From the NCBI RefSeq assembly GCF_900101095.1, contig NZ_FNFM01000010.1, forward strand, positions 124,001 to 188,000: 64,000 nucleotides of DNA, written 5' to 3'. Below the pieces are notes generated by a model. That model had not been told where the DNA came from, made no database searches, and saw nothing but the letters and a program-made list of their open reading frames with translations. This DNA comes from Actinopolyspora mzabensis (GTDB lineage Bacteria; Actinomycetota; Actinomycetes; Mycobacteriales; Pseudonocardiaceae). Of this stretch, positions 34,298 to 45,063 are shown one piece after another; position 1 is the first letter of the stretch; each line of letters starts with the position of its first letter. Both the position numbers and the translations under genes were made by a program.

Positions 34298-35719
34298 ATG
34301 ATGCGCGCCCACCCGGCCGGGCCGAGGCACGCCGACGTCGCCGTGAACGCCGATGCCGCCGGCCCCGCCCCCTCCTCGGTGGAGGAGACCAATCGGCTGC
34401 ACCCCGCCGTATGGCCCCGCAACGCGGCCCGGGGGGTCGACGGGGTGACCACCGTCGCCGGATGCGACGTCCGTGAACTGGCCGAGCAGCACGGCACGCC
34501 GTTGTTCGTGCTCGACGAGGACGACTTCCGCGCCCGGTGCCGGGAGTACACCGCCGCGTTCGGGGACCCCGCCGCGGTGCACTACGCCGCCAAGGCGTTC
34601 CTGTGCACCGAGGTGGCGCGCTGGGTCGACCAGGAGGGCCTCGGACTGGACGTCTGCAGTGGTGGCGAACTGCGAGTGGCGTTGCGAGCCGGTTTCCCCC
34701 CGGAGCGCATCGCCATGCACGGCAACAACAAGTCCACCGCGGAGCTGACGTCCGCGCTCGAGGCCGGTGTGGGCGCGATCGTGCTCGACTCGTTCCACGA
34801 GATCGCCAGGCTGGAGCACCTCGCCGCCGAGCACGGCACGCGCCAGCGGGTGATGATCCGGCTGACCGTGGGTGTGGAGGCGCACACCCACGAATTCATC
34901 GCCACCGCGCACGAGGACCAGAAGTTCGGTTTCTCACTCGCCTCCGGGGACGCCGCCGAAGCGGCGCGCCGGGTGCTGAAGTCGGATTCACTGCTGTTGG
35001 TGGGGCTGCACAGCCACATCGGCTCGCAGATCTTCGACGACAACGGCTTCGAACTGGCGGCGCACCGAGTGATCGGTCTGCTGGCCGACCTGCGTGCCGA
35101 ACACGGTGAGCAGGCGCTGCAGCCGGTCGAAACGGTGGACCTGGGCGGTGGACAGGGCATCGCCTACACCGCGGACGACGATCCGCTGCCGCCCGCCGAA
35201 CTCGCCGCCGGCCTGCACGAGATCGTGCGCAAGGAGTGCGTGGCTGCCGGGTTCGACCCGCCCCGGATAGCCGTCGAACCGGGCCGTGCCATCGCGGGCC
35301 CCGGCACGGTCACGCTCTACGAAGTGGGCACGATCAAGGACGTCGCACTCGACGGTGGGGCTTCCCGCCGCTACATAAGCGTCGACGGTGGGATGAGTGA
35401 CAACATCCGCACTTCGCTCTACGACGCCGCATACGACTGCCGACTGGTCTCCCGTGCCGGGGAACGGAGCGGTGTGCTGTCCCGCATCGTGGGCAAACAC
35501 TGCGAATCCGGCGACGTGGTGGTGCGCGACAGCTGGATGCCCGAGGATGTCGCACCGGGGGATCTGGTGGCGGTGGCCGCCACCGGTGCGTACTGCTACG
35601 TGATGGCCAGCAATTACAACCGACTCCCCAAGCCCGCGGTCGTCGCGGTACGCGACGGGCAGTCGCGGTTGTTGCTACGCAGGGAGACCGAGGACGACCT
35701 GCTTCGCCTGGAGGTGTGA
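34298..35719 (+). CDS. lysA: Diaminopimelate decarboxylase
   Basis: A 473-residue PLP enzyme (ATG 34298 or 34301; AGAGGAGG is better spaced for 34301). The PLP lysine is Lys99 in HYAAKAFLC. Other family signatures are [62 protein letters not shown] and [11 protein letters not shown]. It converts meso-diaminopimelate to lysine. The start follows the argS stop within 10 bp, and hom begins immediately after its stop, so the genes are co-transcribed. Confidence 0.96.
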   Translation: MMRAHPAGPRHADVAVNADAAGPAPSSVEETNRLHPAVWPRNAARGVDGVTTVAGCDVRELAEQHGTPLFVLDEDDFRARCREYTAAFGDPAAVHYAAKAFLCTEVARWVDQEGLGLDVCSGGELRVALRAGFPPERIAMHGNNKSTAELTSALEAGVGAIVLDSFHEIARLEHLAAEHGTRQRVMIRLTVGVEAHTHEFIATAHEDQKFGFSLASGDAAEAARRVLKSDSLLLVGLHSHIGSQIFDDNGFELAAHRVIGLLADLRAEHGEQALQPVETVDLGGGQGIAYTADDDPLPPAELAAGLHEIVRKECVAAGFDPPRIAVEPGRAIAGPGTVTLYEVGTIKDVALDGGASRRYISVDGGMSDNIRTSLYDAAYDCRLVSRAGERSGVLSRIVGKHCESGDVVVRDSWMPEDVAPGDLVAVAATGAYCYVMASNYNRLPKPAVVAVRDGQSRLLLRRETEDDLLRLEV

Positions 35720-37024
35720 GTGATCGAGGATCGGGAACCGATCAGGGTGGCGCTGCTGGGCTGCGGCACCGTCGGCACCGAGGTGGTGCGCCTGCTGCAG
35801 GAGCATCCCACCGAGTACGCTGCTCGAACCGGTGCGCCGGTTCGCGTCACCGGCGTGGCGGTACGTCGTCCGCACAAGCACCCCGATGTACCCGAGCAGC
35901 TGCTGACCACGGACGCCGCCGCCCTGGTCGAGGGCAGCGCGGACGTGATCGTGGAGCTGATCGGCGGTATCGAACCCGCGCGTTCGCTGTTGCTGGCCGC
36001 CCTGCGCGCGGGCAAGTCCGTGGTGACCGCCAACAAGGCTCTGCTGGCCGAGCACGGCTCGGAGCTGTACGCGGCTGCCGACGCCAACGGGGTGGACATC
36101 TACTTCGAGGCGGCCGTGGCCGGGGCGATTCCGCTGCTTCGTCCGCTCCGGGAGTCGCTGGCGGGCGATCGCATCAACCGGGTGACCGGGATCGTCAACG
36201 GCACCAGCAACTACATCCTCTCGGCCATGGACTCCACGGGCGCCGGTTACGAGGAGACCCTGGAGGAGGCGAACCGGCTCGGGTACGCCGAGGCCGATCC
36301 CACGGCCGACGTCGACGGATTCGACGCCGCTTCCAAGGCAGCCATCCTGGCTTCACTGGCCTTCCACACCCGGGTCGGTGCGGGTGACGTCCACCGGGAG
36401 GGGATCTCGGGTATCGGGGCCGGGGACATCGAGGCGGCCCGTTCGCTGAACCGCACGGTCAAGCTGCTGGCCATCTGCGAGCGTGTGATCGACGAGGACG
36501 GCACCGAATCCGTCTCCGCGCGCGTGCACCCGGCCATGATTCCGCGTGATCATCCACTGGCCGGGGTCGGCGGGGCGTTCAACGCGGTCTTCGTCGAGGC
36601 CGAGTCCGCGGGGCAGCTCATGTTCTACGGGCAGGGAGCCGGTGGTGCTCCCACCGCCAGCGCGGTGCTGGGCGACCTCGTCGCCGCCGCCCGCAACGTG
36701 GTGGTTTCCGGCAAGGGACCGCGCGAGTCCGCGCACGCGCAGCTTCCCGCGCGTGCCATGGACTGGACTCCCACGCGGTACCACATCAGCCTGGACGTGG
36801 CCGACCGGCCGGGTGTGCTTTCCCAGGTGGCCGCCACGTTCAACGAGCACGACGTCAGTATCTCCGTGGTTCGGCAGCAGGGCCGGGGGGCCGATGCCAG
36901 CCTCGTGGTGGTCACCCACACCGCCGCGGACTCCGCGCTGCGCGCCACCGTGGAACAGATCGCACGGCTCTCCTCGGTCAACGAGGTCGCCAGCGTTATG
37001 CGTGTGGAGGGTGAACAGTCTTGA
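35720..37024 (+). CDS. hom: Homoserine dehydrogenase with ACT domain
   Basis: A 434-residue protein starting with GTG directly after the lysA stop. The NAD(P)-binding N-terminus has [14 protein letters not shown], followed by [10 protein letters not shown] and the catalytic region [16 protein letters not shown]. The last ~85 residues form an ACT domain ([28 protein letters not shown]), usually responsible for threonine feedback. It reduces aspartate semialdehyde to homoserine. It overlaps thrC by 4 bp (TTGA). Confidence 0.96.
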   Translation: MIEDREPIRVALLGCGTVGTEVVRLLQEHPTEYAARTGAPVRVTGVAVRRPHKHPDVPEQLLTTDAAALVEGSADVIVELIGGIEPARSLLLAALRAGKSVVTANKALLAEHGSELYAAADANGVDIYFEAAVAGAIPLLRPLRESLAGDRINRVTGIVNGTSNYILSAMDSTGAGYEETLEEANRLGYAEADPTADVDGFDAASKAAILASLAFHTRVGAGDVHREGISGIGAGDIEAARSLNRTVKLLAICERVIDEDGTESVSARVHPAMIPRDHPLAGVGGAFNAVFVEAESAGQLMFYGQGAGGAPTASAVLGDLVAAARNVVVSGKGPRESAHAQLPARAMDWTPTRYHISLDVADRPGVLSQVAATFNEHDVSISVVRQQGRGADASLVVVTHTAADSALRATVEQIARLSSVNEVASVMRVEGEQS

Positions 37025-38112
37025 CCTCGCAAGCACAACTCGCGGCGGCCGGGGCAGGTACCGGTTGGCGTGGGATCATCGAGGCCTACGGTGACCGGAT
37101 CGGAGTTCCCGACGAAGCCGAGGTGGTGAGCCTGCACGAGGGCAACACCCCGCTGGTGCCGGCCCCGTACCTGTCGGAACTGACCGGTTGCCGGGTCCTC
37201 GTCAAGGTCGAAGGTGCCAATCCGACCGGTTCGTTCAAGGACCGCGGGATGACGGTGGCGATGACCCACGCCAAGGCCGCGGGCATGCGTGCCGTGATCT
37301 GCGCCTCCACCGGCAACACCTCCGCCTCGGCGGCGGCCTACGCCACACGTGCCGGGATGACCTCGGCCGTGCTCGTGCCGCAGGGCAAGATCGCCATGGG
37401 CAAGCTCGCCCAGTCCGTGGTGCACGGTGCGCGGATCCTGCAGGTGCGGGGGAGCTTCGACGACTGTCTGGAGCTGGCGCGCAAAACGGCGGCGGAGTAC
37501 CCGGTTACGTTGGTCAACTCCGTCAATCCGGTTCGGTTGGCCGGCCAGAAGACGGCCGCTTTCGAGATCTGCGACGCGCTCGGCACGGCGCCGGACGTGC
37601 ACTGCCTGCCGGTGGGCAACGCGGGGAACATCACCGCTTACTGGGCCGGTTACAGCCAGTACGCCGACGAGGGGCGCAGCGATCGCGCGCCGGCGATGTT
37701 CGGTTTCCAGGCCGCGGGCGCAGCGCCCCTGGTTTCCGGTGAGCCCGTCGCCTCGCCCGAAACCGTGGCCACTGCGATCCGGGTCGGCAGCCCGGCCTCC
37801 TGGACCGGGGCGGTGGACGCCAAGAACGCCTCGAACGGTTTGTTCGAGGCGATCACCGACGAGCGGATCCTGGACGCCTACCGACTGCTGGCATCGAAGG
37901 AGGGCGTTTTCGTGGAACCCGCCTCGGCTTCGAGTATCGCCGGGCTGCTCGCCACCTCGGCCGACGGGCGGTTACCGAGCGGTTCCACGGTGGTGTGCAC
38001 GGTCACCGGGCACGGTCTCAAGGATCCGGACACCGCGTTGGCCGACATGGTGGAGGTCGAGCCCCTGCCGGTCGATCCGGATGCGGTGGCAACGGCTCTG
38101 GAGCTGTCTTGA
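37021..38112 (+). CDS. thrC: Threonine synthase
   Basis: A 363-residue fold-type II PLP enzyme with a TTG start overlapping hom. Signatures are [15 protein letters not shown], the PLP lysine Lys73 in [24 protein letters not shown] and the phosphate-binding [11 protein letters not shown]. It converts O-phosphohomoserine to threonine. Its stop overlaps the TTG start of thrB. Confidence 0.96.
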   Translation: MTSQAQLAAAGAGTGWRGIIEAYGDRIGVPDEAEVVSLHEGNTPLVPAPYLSELTGCRVLVKVEGANPTGSFKDRGMTVAMTHAKAAGMRAVICASTGNTSASAAAYATRAGMTSAVLVPQGKIAMGKLAQSVVHGARILQVRGSFDDCLELARKTAAEYPVTLVNSVNPVRLAGQKTAAFEICDALGTAPDVHCLPVGNAGNITAYWAGYSQYADEGRSDRAPAMFGFQAAGAAPLVSGEPVASPETVATAIRVGSPASWTGAVDAKNASNGLFEAITDERILDAYRLLASKEGVFVEPASASSIAGLLATSADGRLPSGSTVVCTVTGHGLKDPDTALADMVEVEPLPVDPDAVATALELS

Positions 38113-39068
38113 GTTCCGGTACCGTCCTTCCCTCCGGTTACGACGCCGAATCGGCCACGGGCGGCACGGATGCCGCGTTCCGGGTGACCGTTCCGGCCTC
38201 CACCGCGAATCTCGGTTCCGGGTTCGACACGCTGGCCGTGGCGTTGGCGCTGCACGACGTGGTGGAGATCACCCGCACGGATGCCGAGCCGCGGACCGCG
38301 CGGGTCGAGGTAACCGGTTCCGGCGCCGGTGAGGTGCCAGTCGACGAGAGTCATCTGGTGGTTCGGGTGCTGCACGCGACCATGGATCGGCTCGGTGTGT
38401 CACCACCCGCGCTGCGGCTGCGTTGCACGAACACCGTGCCGCACGCGCGGGGGCTCGGCTCGTCCGCGGCCGCGATCGTCGCCGGGGTGGCAGCCGGTTA
38501 CCGGCTGGCCGGGCTCGACGTGCGAGCCGAACGGGTGCGTCCGGAGGCGCTGCGGCTGGCTGCCTCGTACGAGGGACATGCCGACAATGTCGCGGCGGCG
38601 CTGTTCGGCGGGCTGGTTGTCGCGTGGAATGTGGAAAATCGTTATCGATCCGTTCGACTGGAACCCCATTCGGAGCTGGCCCCCGTGGTGTTCGTCCCCA
38701 CCGCGGAATCCGCTACGCACACGATGCGGGGGTTGTTGCCGGAGACGGTGCCTCACTCCGACGCGGTGTTCGCCGCCGGCCGCACGGCTCTGGCCGTGCA
38801 CGCGTTGACCACCGAGCCGGAACTGCTGCTCGAGGCCACGGAGGACCGGCTGCACCAGGAGTACCGCGGGCCCGCGATGCCGGAAACGCTGGAGCTCGTC
38901 CACCGGCTCCGGAATAGCGGCGTGCCCGCCGTTGTTTCCGGAGCGGGCCCCACCGTGTTCGCCCTGCCGCCCGGCGGTGAGCTTCCCGACCCGTCGGTGG
39001 CGGGGGACTTCGAGGTCAAGCGACTGGATGTGGATCGGACCGGCGTGTGGGTCGACCGGATGGGTTGA
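38109..39068 (+). CDS. thrB: Homoserine kinase
   Basis: TTG 38109, inside the TTGA overlap with thrC, gives 319 residues; the longer open frame is spurious. GHMP-kinase motifs are present: [21 protein letters not shown] near 26-46, the ATP loop [16 protein letters not shown] from 111, and [12 protein letters not shown] near the C-terminus. It phosphorylates homoserine for ThrC. It is the last gene of the amino-acid operon. Confidence 0.95.
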   Translation: MSSGTVLPSGYDAESATGGTDAAFRVTVPASTANLGSGFDTLAVALALHDVVEITRTDAEPRTARVEVTGSGAGEVPVDESHLVVRVLHATMDRLGVSPPALRLRCTNTVPHARGLGSSAAAIVAGVAAGYRLAGLDVRAERVRPEALRLAASYEGHADNVAAALFGGLVVAWNVENRYRSVRLEPHSELAPVVFVPTAESATHTMRGLLPETVPHSDAVFAAGRTALAVHALTTEPELLLEATEDRLHQEYRGPAMPETLELVHRLRNSGVPAVVSGAGPTVFALPPGGELPDPSVAGDFEVKRLDVDRTGVWVDRMG

Positions 39069-40114
39069 CCGGCGCGGTGGTCACCGGCGTCGTTTCCCGC
39101 TCGTCCTCGGGGTGGTTCCGCCGGCCCCCGCGGTTTCGACCAAGCTGTTCCCGACGGGTCTCCCGGCAGGCGCCTCGGGGCGGTGGCTCCCGAGCGGGGC
39201 CGGGGTCGTGGTCCTCGGGGTTTCGAGTGGTATAAAGGAAATGTCGGCATCGCCGTCGTCGGATCGTAGGGTCCGCGAGGCCCGGGGGCACGGTAGCCGC
39301 GGCCGGTGATTTCCCGTGCTGTCGTATCGGGCTCGTGATTCGGCGGGGGAGCCCGACAAACTCGAGACCGGGTAGGGGCGCTCCGCCGGTGGGCGTGTCA
39401 TGCTCTTGGTTGTTGCACCGGAGTGACTCGGCGTATACCCTCAAGGTCAATCAGTCACCGGGCGCATCGGCGCCGGTGCCTTGCCCGGAAGCTTCTTTCC
39501 GGGATGCATCCCTCGCTGTGAATCGACTACACCTTCAGGGTGAAGATCAGGATGGCGAGTGGCCGAGCGCGGTGGCCGAGGCAGGAGTTGTCAACTCAAT
39601 GGGGTTCGTGTCGTCGAGTCGAACTTCACGCAGTTGCCGGTGTCGGACTGGGAGCTCTGGCGTTACGGATTGTGGTTCCGCACGGCAGTCACGAATAACT
39701 CGGTGACCACAGTGGAGGCTTCGGCCCCTCGGGTCGCCGTATTCCGCGACCGCGCGGGATCGCGCTCCGAACGGGCAGTGCGGACCTCGTCGAGACCGGT
39801 TGATTCGGTGAGTCCGGTAACGAGTGAGCAGCAAGGCATGCATCCGGGTGGTGAACGGAAACGGTCACGGTTGTTCCGGCAGGTGGTGGTACCGCTGTGG
39901 ACGAGTGATACCACCACGGGTGCGCGAGTCGGGCGTCTCCGCTGCCCGGTGCTGCCGGTTTTCGAGTGGGTGCCGACACCACGCGCGCCGGGTGTCCTCG
40001 TCGAGTTCATTCGATAAAGGGGCCGGTAGCACTACAAGGCCGCTCGTGTTCGCAGCGAGCGGGGTAATCCGCTGGGCCGCGTAGGAGGCGCGGATCCGGT
40101 CAGGAAGGACATTC
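39069..40114. other. Long rho leader region without a supported gene
   Basis: About 1 kb separates thrB from rho. A promoter-like pair TTGCAC (39413-39418) / TATACC (39434-39439) lies about 680 bp upstream of rho, so the transcript would carry a long 5' leader. The open frame at 39559-40017 has no family similarity and no good ribosome-binding site. Long leaders are common for rho genes that are autoregulated, but the mechanism cannot be read here. Confidence 0.5.
39413..39439 (+). promoter_or_regulatory. Possible rho promoter
   Basis: TTGCAC and TATACC are spaced by 15 bp (TTGTTG at 39410-39415 would give 18 bp). It lies in the only strongly promoter-like part of the gap. Confidence 0.4.
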
Positions 40115-42145
40115 GTGAGCAACACCGATCTGTTGAGCAGCGAGACGACCAACGGCGTCTCTCCCTCCGGCGGGCAGGAGTCCGAGTCGCAGCAGGCAGC
40201 CTCCGGATCAGGAACCAACGGCAGCGCACGCCGCCGGGGTGGCCTGTCGGGCATGGTGCTCGCCGAACTGCGGCAACTCGCCGGCGAATTGGGGATCGAC
40301 ACCACGGGCCTGCGCAAGGGCGACCTGATCGCCGCAATCAAGGAGCGTCAGGGAGGTGCCGCCGCGCCGCGCCAGGCGGAGTCCGGTACCCGTCAGCCGA
40401 CTCTCGACCAGCAGGCGGCCCCGGAGAACAACCCCCAGGACACCGAAAGCCAAGGCCCCAAGGGGCAGCAGACCAAGGGCCGAGTCGGCAAGGAGCAGGG
40501 CTCCGGGAACCGGACGTCGGAACGGACCTCCGGCAAACCCGCCGCGGGCTCGCCCTCCGATAAGGACGATGCCCAGGACTCGGCCACCGAATCCGGTACC
40601 GAGAAACGTTCGAACGGTTCCGCGCCGAACCGGGGCGGTTCACGTCGTTCCGGTAACGACGGATCCGGTGAGGAAGGACGTCGGAACAACCGTCGTCGCC
40701 GTTCCTCGCAGCGTCCGTCCGGCAACCAGGAACAGGACGATCGCGGCGACCGCAGCGACCGAGGCGGCGGCGCGGACGGCGGAGGTCGCGCGGAGCGCAC
40801 CGACAACCGCCAGGACCGCCAGGACCGCCAGGACGGCGGTAGCGGCGACAGGCAGGAGAACCGCCGGGACGCTCGTGGCGACAACCGCAACGACAACAAC
40901 CGGCAGGACGACGAGGATCGCGGCAACAGGCGCAGCCGCCGTTTCCGGGACCGCAGACGCGGGCGTGGCCGCGGGGACAACAACGAGCCCGAGGTGCGCG
41001 ACGACGACGTGCTGCTACCCGTGGCAGGCATCCTCGACGTGCTGGAGAACTACGCGTTCGTCCGGACCTCCGGCTATCTCGCGGGCCCCAATGACGTCTA
41101 CGTCTCGCTCTCGCTCGTGCGCAAGTACGGACTGCGTCGTGGTGACGCCCTCAAGGGTGTGGTCCGGCAGCCTCGCGAGGGTGAGCAGCAACGGCAGAAG
41201 TTCAACCCGCTGGTGCGGGTCGACGCCATCAACGGTCTGGAGCCCGAGGCCGCCAAGAAGCGTTCGGAGTTCCACAAGCTCACTCCGCTCTACCCCAACG
41301 AGCGGCTCCGTCTGGAAACCGACCCGCAGGGTATGACCAGCAGGGTCATCGACCTGGTCATGCCGGTCGGCAAGGGGCAGCGGGCACTGATCGTCTCCCC
41401 GCCCAAGGCGGGCAAGACGATGATCCTGCAGTCGATCGCCAACTCGATCACCACGAACAACCCCGAGTGCCACCTGATGGTCGTGCTCGCCGACGAGCGC
41501 CCCGAAGAGGTCACCGACATGCAGCGCTCGGTCAAGGGTGAGGTCATCGCCTCCACTTTCGACCGCCCGCCGTCGGACCACACCACTGTCGCCGAGCTAT
41601 CCATCGAGCGTGCCAAGCGGTTGGTCGAGATGGGACACGACGTGGTGGTGCTGTTGGACTCGATCACGCGTCTCGGGCGTGCCTACAACCTCTCCGCGCC
41701 CGCGTCCGGCCGGATCCTGTCCGGTGGTGTGGACTCCACGGCGCTGTATCCGCCCAAGCGGTTCCTAGGCGCGGCACGCAACATCGAGAACGGCGGTTCG
41801 CTGACCATTTTCGCCACCGCCCTGGTGGAAACCGGTTCCGCCATGGACACCGTGATTTTCGAGGAGTTCAAGGGCACCGGCAACGCCGAGCTCAAGCTCG
41901 ACCGCAAGCTGGCCAACAAGCAGCTGTTCCCGGCGGTGGACGTGGACGCCTCCAGCACTCGTAAGGACGAGTTGCTGATGTCGTCCGACGAACTGGCCGT
42001 GCACCAGAAGTTGCGTCGGGTGCTGGCGGCGTTGGACACGCAGCAGGCGCTCGAGCTGGTCCGGGACCAGTTGCGCAAGACCCGTACCAACATCGAGTTC
42101 CTCACCCAGGTCGCCAAGACCACTCCGGGCAAGGAGGACGAGTAG
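40115..42145 (+). CDS. rho: Transcription termination factor Rho with a large N-terminal insertion
   Basis: A GTG start with GGAAGG upstream gives 676 residues, against about 420 in E. coli. A Rho N-terminal helix bundle (MVLAELRQLAGELGIDTTGLRKGDLIAAI, about 45-75) is followed by ~200 residues of very polar sequence rich in Arg, Asn, Asp and Gly, with DRQ repeats (CGCCAGGAC repeated three times near 40809-40835). The RNA-binding CSD region (GILDVLENYAFVRTSGYLAGPNDVYVS) and the ATPase core with Walker A PPKAGKTM near 430 and VVVLLDSITRLGRAYN follow. Such insertions are typical of actinobacterial Rho and bind RNA. Confidence 0.97.
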   Translation: MSNTDLLSSETTNGVSPSGGQESESQQAASGSGTNGSARRRGGLSGMVLAELRQLAGELGIDTTGLRKGDLIAAIKERQGGAAAPRQAESGTRQPTLDQQAAPENNPQDTESQGPKGQQTKGRVGKEQGSGNRTSERTSGKPAAGSPSDKDDAQDSATESGTEKRSNGSAPNRGGSRRSGNDGSGEEGRRNNRRRRSSQRPSGNQEQDDRGDRSDRGGGADGGGRAERTDNRQDRQDRQDGGSGDRQENRRDARGDNRNDNNRQDDEDRGNRRSRRFRDRRRGRGRGDNNEPEVRDDDVLLPVAGILDVLENYAFVRTSGYLAGPNDVYVSLSLVRKYGLRRGDALKGVVRQPREGEQQRQKFNPLVRVDAINGLEPEAAKKRSEFHKLTPLYPNERLRLETDPQGMTSRVIDLVMPVGKGQRALIVSPPKAGKTMILQSIANSITTNNPECHLMVVLADERPEEVTDMQRSVKGEVIASTFDRPPSDHTTVAELSIERAKRLVEMGHDVVVLLDSITRLGRAYNLSAPASGRILSGGVDSTALYPPKRFLGAARNIENGGSLTIFATALVETGSAMDTVIFEEFKGTGNAELKLDRKLANKQLFPAVDVDASSTRKDELLMSSDELAVHQKLRRVLAALDTQQALELVRDQLRKTRTNIEFLTQVAKTTPGKEDE

Positions 42146-42422
42146 GGGACCGCGCGGGACGGGCCGTGTCGGTGGTGCGGTGAGCTGCCGGAGGGTGGCT
42201 CCCGCCGCCTTCTCGGTGCTGCCGAACCCACCTCGCGGCACAGGCCCCGTCCACGCGGCTCGTTAGGCCCGTGACGGAACTCGCCTCCTCCGGGAATACC
42301 CACGCTGCCTCGGGCGTTGCCGAGCAGCGGTCCCCGGTCTGACAGAATCGGAATCCGTTCCGGTGCCGGTTCACCTCCGGTCGACGCCGCGAGGACCCGG
42401 TGCCACGAAGAGAGGACGAGAC

Positions 42423-42653
42423 ATGAAGAGCGAGATTCACCCCGAGTACGTCGAGACCCAGGTCATCTGCGACTGCGGGCAGAGCTTCACCACCCGCAGC
42501 ACCAAGACCAGTGGGCACATCAGCGTCGAGGTCTGCTCCAACTGCCACCCGTTCTACACGGGCAAGCAGAAGATCCTGGACACCGGCGGCCGCGTGGCCA
42601 AGTTCGAGGCTCGGTACGGCCGTCGTCCGCAGAACGCTCGCACCAAGAAGTAG
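42423..42653 (+). CDS. rpmE: Ribosomal protein bL31 (zinc-binding form)
   Basis: A 76-residue protein starting at ATG 42423 (GAGAGGACG upstream). It keeps the four cysteines of the C+ form (ICDCGQSF and [11 protein letters not shown]), so it should bind zinc, and the usual [23 protein letters not shown]. It is part of the 50S subunit. Its place between rho and prfA is conserved in actinobacteria. Confidence 0.97.
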   Translation: MKSEIHPEYVETQVICDCGQSFTTRSTKTSGHISVEVCSNCHPFYTGKQKILDTGGRVAKFEARYGRRPQNARTKK

Positions 42654-42662
42654 CCGGGTCCG

Positions 42663-42698
42663 CGGCGCCCGCCGTTTTCGCCAACGTGGTGGGCGCCG
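42663..42698 (+). terminator. Hairpin between rpmE and prfA
   Basis: CGGCGCCC (42663-42670) pairs with GGGCGCCG (42691-42698), extended by GCC/GGT; TTCTCGTG follows. It may end rpmE transcripts or attenuate into prfA. Confidence 0.55.
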
Positions 42699-42735
42699 TT
42701 CTCGTGTCGGACTCGTAGCGAAAGTGGGGAGCACC

Positions 42736-43806
42736 GTGGAGACGTCGAGGCTCGAGGAGTTGCTCGCCGAGTACACCGAGCTCGAAGGGCGGCTCGCGGA
42801 TCCGGACGTCCATGCCGACCAGGCGCGGGCCCGTAGACTCGGCAAGCGACACGCCGAGCTGACTCCGATCGTGCGTACGGCGCGAGAGCTCGAGAACGCC
42901 CGCTCCGACCTGGCCACGGCGCGGGAACTCGCCGACGAGGACCCCGGGCTGGCCAGTGAGGCCGACCAGCTCGAGCAACGCATCCCGGAGCTGGAGGACA
43001 GGCTCGCCGAGCTGTTGGCGCCGCGTGATCAACGCGACGGCTCCGATGTCGTGTTGGAGATCAAGTCCGGCGAGGGCGGCGAGGAGTCGGCACTGTTCGC
43101 CGGTGATCTGCTCCGGATGTATCTGCGGTTCGCGGAGCGGCAGGGTTGGCATGCCGAGATACTCGGCTCCACTGAATCCGACCTCGGCGGCTACAAGGAC
43201 GTCATCGCCACGGTCAAGTCCAAGGGCGAACCCGGTCTCGAAGGAGTTTGGTCCAAGCTCAAGTTCGAGGGCGGGGTGCACCGAGTGCAGCGTGTTCCCG
43301 TGACCGAGTCGCAGGGAAGAGTGCACACCTCCGCGGCGGGCGTGCTGGTTTACCCCGAGCCGGAGGAGGTCGAGGTCGAGGTCGACGAGAAGGACCTGCG
43401 CATCGACGTCTACCGTTCCTCGGGGCCGGGTGGCCAGAGCGTGAACACGACCGACTCCGCGGTACGCATCACCCACCTTCCCTCGGGCGTCGTGGTGGCT
43501 TGCCAGAACGAGAAGTCGCAGCTGCAGAACAAACTGCGCGCCATCCAGGTGCTGCGCGCTCGGCTGCAGGCCATGGCCGAGGAAGAGGCCGAACGCGAGG
43601 TAGCCGAGACACGACGCAGCCAGGTCCGCACCGTGGATCGCTCGGAGCGGGTGCGTACCTACAACTTCCCGGAGAACCGGATCTCCGACCACCGCATCAA
43701 CTTCAAGGCGTACAACCTCGACCACGTGCTCGAAGGCGAGTTGGATTCGGTACTCGGCGCGCTGCGCGAGGCCGATCGGAACGAACGGATGCAGGCCGGC
43801 GTCTGA
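42736..43806 (+). CDS. prfA: Peptide chain release factor 1
   Basis: GTG 42736, 6 nt after GGGGAG, gives 356 residues (GTG 42724 is an alternative). The stop-codon recognition tripeptide PVT (188-190, VPVTESQGR) marks RF1. The catalytic GGQ motif is at 232-234 ([17 protein letters not shown]). It releases peptides at UAA and UAG. It is followed by the gene for its own methyltransferase. Confidence 0.97.
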   Translation: METSRLEELLAEYTELEGRLADPDVHADQARARRLGKRHAELTPIVRTARELENARSDLATARELADEDPGLASEADQLEQRIPELEDRLAELLAPRDQRDGSDVVLEIKSGEGGEESALFAGDLLRMYLRFAERQGWHAEILGSTESDLGGYKDVIATVKSKGEPGLEGVWSKLKFEGGVHRVQRVPVTESQGRVHTSAAGVLVYPEPEEVEVEVDEKDLRIDVYRSSGPGGQSVNTTDSAVRITHLPSGVVVACQNEKSQLQNKLRAIQVLRARLQAMAEEEAEREVAETRRSQVRTVDRSERVRTYNFPENRISDHRINFKAYNLDHVLEGELDSVLGALREADRNERMQAGV

Positions 43807-43978
43807 TCCGGGTTTCCCCCCGGTCCGCGGGCCGGAGCTCGTGAGGCCGTCCGGGCTCGATCACCGGGCACGTCGGGCCCCCGATCCGTTCTCTAACCCC
43901 TCCGAAGCTCTCGGGCGGCGCACGGTGATTCTCGCCGAGCCCGTCCCTGGTGAGCATGCTGAAAGGATCGTCACCACC

Positions 43979-44902
43979 GTGGAACGAAAGCCGTTGCGGT
44001 TGGCCATCCTGGAGGGCGAGCGCGTGTTGGCGGCGGCGGGCATTCCCAGTCCACGTGCCGACGTGGAGTCACTCGCGTCTCACCTGCTCGGTGTCGAGCG
44101 CCCTCGGTTGCCGCTGCTGCCGCCGCCCGAACCCGCCGTGCTCGACTCACTGCACGAGTTGGTACGCCGTCGGGCGGAACGTGTCCCGCTGCAGCATCTG
44201 ACAGGTACGGCCGCGTTGGGAAGCACGACGCTCTCCGTCGGTCCAGGGGTGTTCGTCCCTCGCCCGGAAACCGAACAGCTGCTGGAGTGGGCGTTGACCC
44301 GGATCCAGTCGGTACGCGCCCCCCTCGTGGTGGATCTGTGTACCGGATCCGGCGCACTCGCACTGGCCGTGGCCCAGCAGCGTCCCGAGGCTCGGGTGCT
44401 CGCCGTGGACAACGATCCGGCCACGTTGGAATGGGCTCGGTACAACGCCGACTCGCTTCGTGCCACCGGGGGGACCTCGGTGGAGGTGGTCGCCGGGGAT
44501 GTCACCGATTCCACCCTGCTCACCGAGTTCGACGGACTGGTTGACCTGGTGGTCTGCAATCCGCCCTACGTGCCGGAAGGCACTCCGGTGCCTCCGGAGG
44601 TGTGGGAGTACGACCCTTACACGGCGGTTTTCGCCGGTCGCGATGGGCTCGATGTCGTGCCGCACGTGCTGACGCGTGCCATCGGCCTGCTGCGTCCCGG
44701 TGGGGTTCTAGCGGTCGAGCACGACGACACGCACGCCGAGGCGGTGCCCGCGCTCATGAACGACAGCGGGGCGCTGACCGAGGTGCACGATCATTCGGAC
44801 CTGGCGGGGCGGCCACGTTTCGCCACGGCCGAGAGGATCACCATGACCCCGCCGGGATCCCATGACGGAACTCGGGTGCGCGGTCGAGTGTCCTGCACCT
44901 GA
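43979..44902 (+). CDS. prmC: Release factor glutamine methyltransferase
   Basis: The best start is GTG 43979 (GAAAGGA 11 nt upstream); the open frame reaches back to 43841. The 307-residue product has an N-terminal helical domain, then the SAM-binding VVDLCTGSGALALAVAQQ, and the substrate glutamine motif NPPY (194-197). It methylates the GGQ glutamine of RF1 and RF2. The adjacent prfA gene supports this. Confidence 0.94.
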   Translation: MERKPLRLAILEGERVLAAAGIPSPRADVESLASHLLGVERPRLPLLPPPEPAVLDSLHELVRRRAERVPLQHLTGTAALGSTTLSVGPGVFVPRPETEQLLEWALTRIQSVRAPLVVDLCTGSGALALAVAQQRPEARVLAVDNDPATLEWARYNADSLRATGGTSVEVVAGDVTDSTLLTEFDGLVDLVVCNPPYVPEGTPVPPEVWEYDPYTAVFAGRDGLDVVPHVLTRAIGLLRPGGVLAVEHDDTHAEAVPALMNDSGALTEVHDHSDLAGRPRFATAERITMTPPGSHDGTRVRGRVSCT

Positions 44903-45063
44903 CCCCGCGCCTCGCGGCGCGGCGGTCTCGCGGGCGGGACCAGGGGTTCCTCCCGGGACCGTCGTCGATCCCGACGAAAGCGATCGCCCCGACACGTCGT
45001 CCGGTGCGCTGGTGGAGGTACCACTCGCAGCCGAGCTTCGAGTACGTGCCAGGATTTGAGACC

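Noticed and set aside
39551-39630. tRNA-Ser-like sequence (GTGGCCGAG followed by GGTTCG)
   Set aside because: No acceptor stem, a 3-nt loop in the anticodon position and no valid T-loop; similarity is limited to the D-arm.
39559-40017. 152-codon frame in the rho leader
   Set aside because: No good ribosome-binding site, no family motif and a composition unlike the neighbouring genes.
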